A stretch of DNA of 64,000 nt from contig OZ037771.1 in the NCBI GenBank assembly GCA_964035545.1, forward strand, positions 11,421,980 through 11,485,979, read 5' to 3'. The DNA comes from Bugula neritina. Its lineage: Eukaryota > Bryozoa > Gymnolaemata > Cheilostomatida > Bugulidae. The notes under the pieces were generated by a model. It searched no databases and had not been told where the DNA came from. It worked only from the letters and a program-made list of their open reading frames with translations. Position 1 is the first letter of the stretch. Each line of letters opens with the position of its first letter. The position numbers and the translations under genes are program-made. Below, piece after piece: positions 13,677 to 27,031 of this stretch.

Positions 13677-15519
13677 AGTTTAGTATAATACATTATTATA
13701 CTAAATTCTAAAACAGTATAACATAGTATAGTATAATGTAGAGTATAATAGTATGGTAAAATTTAGAGCATGATATAGTATAGTCATGTTGTTATGGAGA
13801 AATATGACCTCCAAAGAAAAGGTTCCTACTGCATATTGTAATGCTGACCCTGCATATTGTAATGCTGACACTCTGTTTATTAGAGAGGCAGGTGTTGCAT
13901 AGCAACTATCAACTTGAGAGCACAAATATTTGTTTGCTGATCATAATCCTCAAACCAATTTAATTTAACTTGTAGATAAATAAGCTAATCTGTAAAAAAT
14001 GAAGTTGCACACAGCGTGTAGTTCTACCAATATAGTTATAGTAGATGTATTAGCTTTATAATATAGCTATTCACTTTCTACATTGAGTTGAATTGAAATC
14101 GGAATGTATGAATAACTACCATTTTACTTTTAGTGTGAAAAACTTAAAATAATGATTATAAGATTAGGCCTCATTGCAACTTTATCTTCTACTTTTAAAC
14201 TAGTTTGATCTAATAAAATCACTATTGATGCATTCCTTTAGGTTAGTATATTAATTATGATACTTGTAATACCATGTTATAACATTTATGTATAATGATG
14301 TGTTATAATATATGTACATTATTGATATTGTCTTATAGTATACATGCATGTAACGTATGTATAATACTGTGTTATAATATACATGTGTAATACTATTTTA
14401 TATTATACTGTATTATACTAGCTTCATGTAATGCTGTGCTAAAATGTACACATGTAGACCTACTACTCTGTTATGTTCTACAGCAAACTGTCTATATAGC
14501 ATTGATGCAATATTTGCTATCTACTAACACCTGCCATTGACATATAATATTGTAAAGTTGTCAAATTCCCCTCTCACTATACTTGCTATATATAACATTA
14601 TTTAGTCAGCTGATAGTAAGGCTTACCGGGAAAAGATAACTCCTACACATACAGCTTAAAGGCCACTGTATTTTGTAGCTGTACATATTTTATATAGTTT
14701 TGTGGTTAGCCAAAGTAACAATTAGGCAGTTTGTTGTCAAATTAGTTCATGAAAAACGACACTAACATATGTGACATTTAAAAAATGTGCAAATAAATTT
14801 TGAAAATTCTGTAAAAGCAGAGTTGTATAAGTAAATTAAATTGACATCAGAATTTAAATATAGTTTTATAAAAATTTGTAATAATATCTTTTAATATTTG
14901 AACGCTGACTTTTATATCATTACAATATATACTATAGGATGAAGGGGTTAAGTTGCATAAACATGGCAGCTTGTGTGGCTTTATTATCCTTAGTTATTTT
15001 AAGTCCTTATATAACTATATAATTGATTTAATGGTCTGCCGTCATTTGAGTGTAAAAATGATCATCGGATTCTATAACTGCCATGAAATTGGATGATTAA
15101 TTTACTTAACTGTGTGCAAAACTTGCATATGAATTGTTAAAGGCAGATAATTGGTTTCTGCTCATAGCATAAATTATTTGTTGAACGATTTTTTTTATAA
15201 ATATGCAAACATTCTGTCTAACTAATTCTTCCTGACTTGCTCAACCAATCATCATTCACCTGTTAAGAAACAGCTGCTTATAGCCAATTGTGTCTGAATG
15301 AACAAAGTTTACCGTGATTAAATTTTTATTAGTCTTTGTTGAAAACAGTAATGTTAAACAGCCATGTCTTTCAAAAGACTATCTCAATGTAGACAAGTCT
15401 ATAAACATTAAGCTCTATATAGTTTGACAAATTTCTTCACAACATTATGTTAAACGTTATGTTGTTATAGAAGCTGTGTGAAGCTCATATTTTAAATAAC
15501 TTCATATCTTCAGTATTAA

Positions 15520-15740
15520 GGGAGCAGTCGTGGTCTAGAGGTTAGAGTGTTTGGCTTGGTAACAATGAAGTATTGCATGGGTTCGAACCCTATAAGTAAA
15601 GGTCATTGGTGATGTTAGGAAGAGGATCTAATCATATTTTTCCTGTGCCACATATGAATAAGTTTTTAGCCCGCTTTAAAAAAATCCTTTCAATCAGAGG
15701 TTTTCACAGAGATAGTGACTATAAACTTGAACAAGCTTTT
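15520..15740 (+). mobile_element. tRNA-derived SINE, near full length
   Basis: The head looks like a tRNA gene. It has a box A-like TGGTCTAGAGGTTAG near 15531 and a perfect box B, GGTTCGAACCC, ending at 15590, spaced as in RNA polymerase III promoters. The tRNA-unrelated body follows with ATATGAATAAG, TTTTTAGCCCGC, AATCAGAGGTTTT and the shared 3' segment GATAGTGACTATAAACTTG. At least six other copies or fragments of this body occur in the window on both strands, so it is a dispersed family. A partner LINE is not visible here. Confidence 0.85.
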
Positions 15741-16139
15741 ACACCTTCAATAATAAAAGTACAAATCACAGTTAACCTGCACAATCTTCACACCAAGTTA
15801 CTAACTACAACTATAACTTCTCTCAGTATTATTGTCAGATCAGTATATTAGCACTTGACTGACTCAAGTGGTTGAATGTTAATCAGTTTAATTTCAATTT
15901 CAATTAAATAGAAATGCCATTTAATATGTAAGAAATGCTTCCACCTTATCACTAAACTGCTGCCAAGGGCAGTTTCTATAACAGAATAAATCATCAAGGT
16001 AGGCTCTCTATGTCACCACTCGACTTGCCTGTAGACTACCAAGCTAGAGCAATCACAGATAAATTGAGCATTTCTGTGATAGAAGTAGCCATAACATAGC
16101 AGCTGAGTTTGTTTGCTGCAAGCAGTTTTCAATCGTTAC

Positions 16140-16326
16140 ATGTCACCAGTGCTCAGGTGTCACCAATGCTCAAGTGTCACCAGTGCTCAAGTGTCAGCAG
16201 TGCTCAGGTGTCACCAGTGCTCAGGTGTCACCAGTGCTCAGGTGTCACCAGTGCTCAAGTGTCACCAGTGCTCAGGTGCTACTATAGTACTCAGGCGTCA
16301 CCAGTAATCAGGTGTCAGCAGTGCTA
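16140..16326. repeat. 17-bp minisatellite
   Basis: About ten copies of a unit near CAGTGCTCAGGTGTCAC with G/A variants. Frames through it stay open in two phases, an effect of the repeat and not a gene. Confidence 0.9.
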
Positions 16327-17525
16327 ACTAAAGTACGTAACCGTGACTACTGGAAGACAGCATGTCGGGACATCGTACTGGAATCGGCATAGCTTTTAGT
16401 AAGTTAGTGTGTCAGACTGAGAGTCAGTATGCCAGAAAGTGTAGGGAGTATCATGCACAGCGTTGAAAGTAGTTTGTATTTGAACACGCTGACACTATTT
16501 GGTATAACATGTTTGGAATTTATAGTCTAGTCTGCTAGTCTAATACTCTGACAGTCACGAGAAATCTAGTAAAAGGGTCCCATTGGGGAATTTATATCAT
16601 CACTCATCACTTTATATCAATTGGTGAGTGTCTTTTAGTCAAGTGAATTTAGAGAGCTGTGTTTTGTATCTGTTGTAAGCTCCTTGTCGCACATGACTAG
16701 AGTAGCACATGTTTGGCTACTTGCAGCGCATGGAGCTTTTGCACTAAATTAATTATTCAGTGCATTGATATGTTTGACACTTGAAAGATCAATATTATGT
16801 TATTACGTAGTGTACCTGGCAAAATATTTACAATAGTGACTGAGCATTCAACATTTTCTGCTTTCAAAACTTAGTCTAGTTTATTTAATTAAACCTAATT
16901 TGATTAGAACTTTTAACTATACACAGAATGAAATAGCACACTTTTTAGCACTTGGGAAACGGGCTGAGGCCTTTCACCCTTCAGTCCAAATCACAACTTT
17001 ACAGGCTAAAATCTATGGACTGTTTAATTCCCTCATTAGCTTATTGGAATGCATATAGAAACAAGGGCATGCTTGAATTACTATGTATGCTGGGTTTTAA
17101 ATGGAAACATTGGCATCTTTGATCAATTGTATTGGTTATTGAATAATTAAGTAATATTGTTGAATTGATTCGACTGCCTATTGTCAGGGGGCCAGTTACG
17201 GCTGTAACAAACAGCGGTCTCAAACTAAAATGTTTTGTTGAAATGCAGGGAACTCAAGCTATGATGTTGTTACTATTGCGACTTCCAATATTGAATACTA
17301 TAGGCTGCCTGCATATTCAACTTTGGTTTCTAAGGCTGTCTCTGCTGCCGCGTGGCTGCTTCTTTATCAAATGACCTTTTCAAGCTCTAGCTCTTACTTT
17401 TATCAAAATGTTTGTCTCAATCATCAACAAGATTTGAAGCTGCATCCCTGTCATGGAGACATTGGATTTCGATATCTGTACCTTTTAATCTCCCAGCTAA
17501 GAACTAAAATCTTCTTAGCAACAAG

Positions 17526-20500
17526 ATGGCGACTAAAATGAGTTATGCTCAAGTTCAAACGGACAATTATAGAACGAATTCGAGGCCAATCTCTAGTACT
17601 TCCTCCTCAAGAGGCTCAACTACCCCAACATCTAATTTTGATGGACTGGAAATTTCCGAAAGCCGAGAACTTTCTTTAAGTAGTAACAGAGCTTTAACTC
17701 GGCTTTTACAGAAAGGAGTAAGCTGTGAGGAAAACAGACGGAGGGAAAGATATCCGTCTGCTTCTAGTAGGATTAGCACACTGAGTGAAGGTAAGGGTTA
17801 GTCACAAGCACTTAACTCTCCTGTCATCCCAACATGCAAGTACCTGATACCTTGTCATACTTGTCATACCAATATCTAATATCAATTTGCGGTAATCGCT
17901 TGGAAAAGCCCTTTGACAACCACCATGTTTGGGTGATAACAGCATTTCTTATAACTATTTCAACACAGATTGCCAGGTATCCAAGTGCAAAATTGCAGTT
18001 TTATGGAGTATTGTTAGTATTAGTAGAACTTTTCAACATTAGAGTTTGTCATACCCTAAACTGAGGGAATCTCATTTCAAATTATAAACCTAAGTAAAGC
18101 TAAATTTCACAATTTACATAATCAAATTTGCAAAGGCTGTTTATAATTTAATATGAACTGTCCTTTTCTACCAGCCCACCCATGGAACCAACTCTCAGAT
18201 GCTCCCGTAAAGTTTAGTGAGAAACTTGATATGGCTATGCACCCATGGAGTAAGGTGTTCACGCACTATATACATGTGTCACACACTATATGCATGTGTC
18301 ACACTATATACATGTGTCACACATTATATACATGTGTCACACACTATATACATGTGTCACACATTATATACATGTGTCACACATACACATGTTTCACACA
18401 TTATATACATGTGTCACACATTATACACATGTGTCACACATTATATACATGTGTCACACACTATATACATGTGTCACACACTATATACATGTGTCACACA
18501 TAATATACGTGTGTCACACACTATATACATGTGTCACACACTATATACATGTGTCACACATTATATACATGTGTCACACACTATATACATGTGTCACACA
18601 CTATATACATGTGTCACACACTATATACATGTGTCACACATAATATACGTGTGTCACACACTATATACATGTGTCACACACTATATACATGTGTCACACA
18701 TTATATACATGTGTCACACACTATATACATGTGTCACACACTATATACATGTGTCACACACTATATACATGTGTCACACACTATATACATGTGTCACACA
18801 CTATATACATGCGCTTTACACTTAAATGAATGAAGAGTCTAAAGTTTAAATATACATTTATTTTCATTTGTGTGGTCAATTGAAGCTTAAAAACTGATTG
18901 AAAGTGACCCAGGATTTTTGTTACTCTTATTTTCAGCATCCTAAACAATTTTTTTCCTAATAAACAGAAATGGTGACAGTAATGTAATATTAGGTGACCA
19001 GTTAATTAGTTTGGAAAAAAATTGAATTATTTGATAGCTAATTGGCAGGCTATGCCATGAGTAAACTGTTTTCCATACTATAACTACATGCCTACATGAG
19101 TATAATTAAACTACAGTATTCAATTCACTTGCGAAGTACACCATTCAAAGCAAACAATGCATTTACTAGCTATTATAAATTGGAATATAATTTGTTTGAA
19201 CCCGGTGCTTACATTAAGAGATTATGACACTCTATCAAAGACTACTATCATGATCAAGATGAAGTACACTTTATGCTACACAACTAGTGTGTAATGAGTC
19301 TCTAGTGTATGTGTAGGCTAAGTCTAGTAGCTGTACTATAGTCACATTTAGGTGCAGTATAGTCAAGAAATTCTAATAACCTATGTTATTTTTATTTCTT
19401 TTAATAAACTTTGGTACCTATGTAGGCCTATTGGGTTGAAATTCTTGTGAAAACATAGCTTCTTTTGCTACAATTCTAGAACACAGGCTTTTCTCAGCTT
19501 TTCCATTGCTGCACCGCCTCCTATTCACAGGATGGTGGCCAACCAAGTCATTTGAATATTACTAATACAGACAGCTAAACCAATATAGAGCACTATAATA
19601 GCCTTAGAATTTTTTCAGCATGCATGTTACTATAGACTATTATTAACTTGATTTACTTTGAACATTTTTAAAATTTTAGTGAATTTTTATTTTTAAGCTA
19701 ATTGTGCTCTGACGAAGGTTTAATATCACATGTTAAGTAATATGAGTTACATAGCATGCTATGTTATATTATATTACACTTTATGATAGAATATAATATA
19801 ATATTATGTTCTATAATGATTATAATATTATATAATATAATATGTTGTAAAATATAAATGTTTATATAACATAGGCCTATGTTACTCGCAAAACATATAT
19901 AATTTTTTTACTCTGGATATGTCATGAGATACAAAGCATGTACTTAGTGCTTCTAGCCCTACTCTTGCTCTCTATTATATATATTATCAGCGTTATAATT
20001 TTTGTACTTGGCTACACTGTATTACATAGTAGACATCAGTAAGCTGCTAAGGCTATTATATGGGTGATAGCGCATAGCTACAAGAAAATAGCTTGAAGCA
20101 GCACTGAGTTAGTGGTCACTGAGTGCATTGGTTGGGAGTCTAGAGTTTTAAAGTTTTAATAAGATGTCTATGCACTCTGCCTTCAGTCACCCCAACTTGG
20201 TGCTGTTTTTAGAGATTTCCTAACTATAGCTGGTCACCACATTCCCTTCACCCAACAGTTAGTAGAAGTATGATATTCTCAGTTGATTACATACTTAGAG
20301 ATTAGCTTGAGTATGATTAGCCAAGTTCATTCTGTCAGTTGTATTAGTCTCACACTGCAGGTAGATATATTATGCTACAGAGCTTGTGTGCGTCAACATC
20401 TCTTTGAAAGGATTTCTTAGGCCACATATTTACATAACTGTGATAGATTTCTAATTGATTCCATCATTGAAATGGAACATGCATTTCAATCCAGTGAATT

Positions 20501-21545
20501 ATATGGCCTGTAGTAGTATTGGGAGTAAAACAAAATAAAGCACTACAACCAGCACTCTGCACTGTGTTTGTAGATGAGAAGCTTTCCAAGTCTGTAACCA
20601 GACTACGACAACAAGCAAAGCGGTTGCCGAGGGCCAACCCCCTACCCACCCCCAGGACCAACAGAGGAGTCTGGTCTACGTCTGAATTCCAGTATTACAT
20701 CAGCAAGATGGCATCAGAGGCTGTCGAACCCTGTGATTGGGCCATGTTAGGTGAGCCTACGTAGTCTAAATCCCATTTCAAATGTGTTTGTTTTTGTTTC
20801 TATGGTAACCAACTACTTATATGCTGGTAGCAGTGGCCAAAATTTACATGAAATTTTCCAAGTGTGAGAAGACAACAGCTGTGCTATGCAGTTTATAGTT
20901 GGTATAAACAAGCTGTAGTATGACTTAATACTCACTCCCAAAACATATAGTTTAGTACAGTAGCATAAGACTAGTGAAGGCTAGCGTTAGACTTACAGTC
21001 TGAACTGAATAGACTCAGAATATCATGTAATGTCTACCAAATACTTTAATTACCTTCAATAGTTAGTTTACTTATTTATGGTTTGAATGAAGCTGTAAAT
21101 ATTAGGATATTGATTGGCTGTAAGGCAATATGATAGAAATAAACAGAAGAGACAAAGCTTCACCAATATTTCCTTTAAAGTTTATCAAAAGGTAAATTGA
21201 CTCCAGTCAGGGGCTAGTCAAATCAATGTCCAATAATTAATAATGTCTCAAGTAAAGCACGATCACTCAAACCAATTGATATAATACTATCTAATCATGC
21301 AATGTATACCACTAGCTAACTCAGCACTATCTATTAACTATTATTAGAATATGCTCTAGATGTATTTGTTATCTTAGAAATAAAGTATTATTTCATAATA
21401 ATTTGTATATATAATAATCTTTGTAACTCTCAAGCTCTGTCTGCTTATCAGTAGACTCAACTTTTATGTAGTATGTATTATATATAGTATGCCTGTGCCT
21501 CATCTAAATAAGACCTTAGCCAGATTTAAAAATCCCCCTTTCTAT

Positions 21546-21625
<80 letters not shown>

Positions 21626-24600
21626 ATAGGTATACGAGAAACATTGTTATTTATTACTTTATTAGGTAAAGTAATTACACTGATATTTGAATTTATTAAT
21701 TTTTGAATTTCATTCATTGCTACTCTGAAGATGGGTACAGTGGTACCCGAAATATCAGGGTAATTACTTTACCTAATAAAGTAATAAATAACAATGTTTC
21801 TCGTATACCTATTTATAATCAAATTGCTAGCTCATAAAGATATATTTAAATATACATATATATATATATATATATACATATATATATACCGTATACATGC
21901 TGACATTGTGATACTCTCACAGGTTACAAGTCAGCCAGACACTACAGACCACAGAGACATGACAAGAAAGAGGACGAAGTCCTGACTTCTCTACAGATCT
22001 TCACAGGAGATGAGAAGTCACTGAATAAAGCATATTCGATGAAAGACACTCTCAAGAGATTAGATGCTCACAAGTGTGGTGAGTATGAAGTGTGAATAAA
22101 GGCTATGTAGTGCTGATTATAGAACATATACAGAGCATATGAGTTAGATCTGTGCTAAACCAAATATAAAGATGTAAAATTTTAATTATAGAAGATATAC
22201 GTTGTATTTGAATTTAAATCTGAATTCACATGAATATCTTATTGCGTCATTTTGGATAACAAGGTGTATTTAATTGTTGTCAGAAAACAGCTAGTAGATC
22301 TTCATGATTAATTCTGTAAAAGCTGTTAAACTTTTTTATACTTTGATACACTTTGTTGGAGTTGTTGGAAATGTTTATTTCAGACAATTACATAATATCA
22401 AAGGTATATAGTATCAGTTATTTGCATTTAACTATCAATTAATCATATAGAGTAAACTGCAAAATATAGTAGAACTGTTATGGTGATAGTTATAGCGGGT
22501 ACTATATGATATATTACAGGTACTATATGATATATAGCAGGTACTATACGATATATTACAGGTACTATATGATATATTACAGATACTATACGATATATTA
22601 CAGATACTATACGATATATTACAGATACTATATGATATATTACAGGTACTACACGATATATTACAGGTACTATATGATAAATTACAGGTACTATATGATA
22701 TATTACAGGTATACAGAACATTCCAGAAAGCTTAGCAGGTACATTGATCTGTTTAGAGAGACTTGATCTCTCCTGTAATTCACTTAGTGACAAGAGTTTT
22801 CCTCCCTCCTTCAACAGCTTGTCCAGCTTGATTGAGCTCAATCTAAACAGCAACCTCCTCACTACTCTTCCTGCCTGTATTCTTACTCTACACAAATTAC
22901 AACGCCTCTACCTTGGTGAGTAATGAAGTAATGAGTAGTGAAAAAAATTGATATAAAAACGTTGAAGTGCACATTAACAGTTCTTTTTTGAATATAAACA
23001 TAAAGTTTTAGCTATGCTAGGCAAACTTCACAACTATGCTTGAAGTGAAAAAATGGTTATGTTTTATTAATAAGATTTTTATTTGCATTACAAATTACGC
23101 ATTAATATAATAACATAGTATAAGTTAACACTCACTATATTTTAAATTATTATAATGATACGTTTCTAAAGATTTATACCCTGCCATTGTTAAACTTACT
23201 ATATGTATATTTTATTATTCTGTATGCCTGTATACTTATAGTGGTGCTATATTGCAGAAAAAGTTGTAAAAATAGCCAATTTTTAATATTAATGTAAAAT
23301 GATTTACATTACTACATGCTTATACAGCATACTCATGCTACTACACTTTCATACTACACGTCTATACACATACTGCTACACACCTATACACATACTACTA
23401 CACACCTATACACATACTACTACACACCTATACACATACTACTACACACCTATACACATACTACTACACACCTACACACATACTACTACACACCTATACA
23501 CATACTACTACACACCTATACACATACTGCTACACACCTATACACATACTACTACATGTCTATACACATACTACTACACACCTATACACATACTACTACA
23601 CACCTCCTACACTTTCATACTACACACCTATACACACACTACTACATGTCTATACACATACTACTACACACCTATACACATACTACTACATGTATTTAGG
23701 CTACAATGAGTTCACACAGATACCGTCCCTAGATGGAATGAGACACCTTACTGGTCTGGACATGGAGTGCAATAATCTTACCAGTGTGCCCTGGCAGGAG
23801 CTGGCTACCAGCTGCAAGTGAGTCTTCAGCTGTTACATTGGCTCACCTCTTTCTATTCTGCATGTGACATGCGTCGCGTCAACTTTCATTTACGTATTTT
23901 GAAGAAAACCAGGTCGATGTTTCTGCTTCACTTTTTAGAATTTTAGAATGCAATTTAAATAATTTTATTTTCAAACATCAATGCGCTATCAAAAGATGTG
24001 TATTAAATACAATAGGTTAATATAAAATAAGCATTAGGGGAAAAAAACCGTGATTTCTTCCCTTTATAAGGGTTACATGCAGACAGTAAGGCTATTTGAT
24101 TATATGCAAATGATACCAATTTTCAACAGGAAAACACTAGAAATAGTTATCGGAGTAAAATAAGCCAAGAAGCCTCTTCATGAATGTAATTTAGTTACAG
24201 CTTATTGTTTACTGTTTGGTGTTTTCAAATTTTAGGAGATTTTTGTATTTAAACAGCATAAAAGATAATAAATGCTGCTTTTAGACGATTACGGGTCCTG
24301 AATCTTCAAAGCAATGAGATTTCTAGTGTGGAGAAAAGTATTAAGTCTTTTAGAGAACTTATACAGTTGAATATCTCACACAACAAGCTCACAGCTGTTC
24401 CAGTTGAACTCTTTTCACTCAGAAAACTTCAGCATCTTGATGCATCTCATAACCAGGTAATAGCAATCTTATGTAAAGTATTTTTATTTTGTCCTTGTTT
24501 GCAACTTGGTGTCTGAAGCTATTAAAATACAGCTCAGCTATGTGTATATAATAGGTCCAGTCATTATATATTTGGAAAGTTGATTATGAAAGAAACGTTA

Positions 24601-26955
24601 ATTGGTTGTCGCAAGTGATTATGCTGAGGGACTGTATCAAGTGAACATTTTGCACATCTATAGTATAAATTGGGCATTATGACTGAAATCAGACAAAGTT
24701 TAAACATTAAGTATCATATATGCAGGACATATTCCTGTGAAGTTATCTCCCTCTCCTGTCTCCACACACTATATTACTGCTATGTAAGTTCTATAATGAC
24801 ATATACTTATAATTGTAGATCTCGCGTCTCCCTCAATATAATCTAAGTCAGCAGCGGCAGCACATGATGGACCTAGTTGACCTATCATACAACAATATCT
24901 ACAAGTTCAGTGATTGGCTGTTATTTATATCCTGGTGTACAGACTTATCGGCTAATAAAATAGTCACAATCCCAGGTGAGAAAACATTTTAAGTAACCCT
25001 TAATGCTCCGCAAAACTTGGGTTTAATAAATCTACAAAATCTTTGATAAAAGTTATCTTAAATATAATTCATTCACTTGATGCACTAATTAAAGGCTAGA
25101 ATATAAAATATATCTATTTGTTTCTTCACTTCACTACATAAGTTGTGTAAAGAAGTGGCGGTCATAAGCATTTGGTTAAACGTCATTTCGATTGCTTTTT
25201 TTGCGGCCTAAGATTTAAGAAAATACTGCTTTTATAAAGAGAATGGCTATTTTGCCAATTTATGTTTGAGCTTTGACCTAGATAATGTTGTTGTATTTAG
25301 CTCAAAGAGATATGAATTACTCAGAAAATATAAAGCATGGCTTTGTTATAGGTTCTACAATCAAACACATGGATTATGAAACAACGCAGAAGCTCGTTTT
25401 GAGGGAGAACCCAATAAGGTCCCCGCCTATCGATATTTGCATGGCAGGGTTACCGGCTATTATCAAACATTTTCAAGAAATCAAAAATCATTCACACATA
25501 TACCAAGGTAAATCATGTTTTATAATAATAAACTAAAACTTTATTCTTTGAAATAATGATTATTCCAAAGAAGTTCTGGTATATATTATGACATTTGCTG
25601 ATGTTTATTTGTGACGTGCTATAATCTGTTTGCCAAGTATCATAAGATATACATACTCATATTTAGGATTAAAACTAATAGTGTTGGGCCAAAAGTCTAG
25701 TGGAAAAACCAGTCTGGTGCAGAGCTTAGCAGACGGTCAATCGAGAATAACTTCACCAGATGAAGCGACAGTGATGTGTGATGTTAGCTCTATTGATTTG
25801 GCAAACCTAACAGGTGAGTATACAATTATTTATATATCTTTAAACAAACTACAGGTACACCTGCCTTTGTTGCTTATGTAACCTTGAGCAATATCATAAT
25901 ATGGCATACTCTTATACAACCTTTCATCTAAACCTATATATTATGCTTTTTATACTTAACCTAATTAACAGATGAACTCACAACATACTAATATGCATTT
26001 CTTATCATGCAGAGATGTAACATATTATATAATATCGTTATCTATGCATAGTATTTGACAGGTAAAACTGCTATGTATTTCTATACACCTTGAGCCCTTA
26101 CGTACTTGTAGAGCAACACAGTAAAATTTAAATACAGATACACAGTGCATTAACACATAGAAGTATAAATACAGACACTTATATAGATTGTCTGGTACAT
26201 AATATTTGTTATTGATTATATAGATTTCGGAAAACCTTTCAAGCTTTCGGTCTGGGACTTCTCTGGAGACCCCTTCTATTTGAACACAATCCACCACTTT
26301 CTAGATGCCAAGGCTCTCTACTTGCTCACATTTGATCTCTCCACTTACAGAACTGGAGACTTCCAAGATACATTCGCATTCTGGTTGGACTACGTGGTAG
26401 CCAGGAATAACGAGGTGAGTTGTAAGATTAGATTTGGAGAAGCTGGTAAATTCTCCAATATGCACGTAATGGGAAGTAATAAATTGAACAAAGATGATCT
26501 TTTTTCATATCAAAATGTTAAAATGTGGATGGTTTAAGTTGCAAGCTTTATGTATTCTCAACATTTTAGAAATTATTCTTGGAGCTTATTTGAAACTGAG
26601 CAATCTTATTTTACTCATTATTTTAAATTTGTGAACAATTTTATTGCAACTAGAATTAAAAAGTCCTATATGAGTTGCTTATTGAAATAAATCTAAATAA
26701 ATGCTCAATATATACTAAATATGAATAGGTTTTCAATAAATATACTCAATAAATAATATTATACTCAATAAATACTAAATAAATACTCAATAACATTACT
26801 TAAAGTTTGCTTTGCAGTTTAAAAATGATAATCAAAAAGCTGTTCTTTTGCAACATTAAAATACACCATGCAGTTTACGTAAAAGTAGGTTATACACCAT
26901 TAAGTAGGTCAGATATATATATATATATAAATATTTAGTAAGTCACACACACACA

Positions 26956-27031
<76 letters not shown>

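Larger units (their letters stand above)
8540..17525. other. Intergenic region, about 9 kb, no supported gene
   Basis: No exon-like open frame with plausible splice sites was found. The region holds AT-rich DNA (notably 13.7-13.8 and 14.2-14.4 kb), a SINE fragment near 13.6 kb, a near-complete tRNA-derived SINE at 15.5 kb and a 17-bp minisatellite at 16.1 kb. The promoter and 5' UTR of the Roco gene should lie at its right end. Confidence 0.5.

Noticed and set aside
18153-18833. Overlapping long frames of His/Thr/Tyr-rich repeats
   Set aside because: Translation of the 20-bp minisatellite in three phases.
23299-23709. Two 127-136 codon frames rich in Thr, Tyr and His
   Set aside because: Translation of the 22-bp intronic minisatellite.
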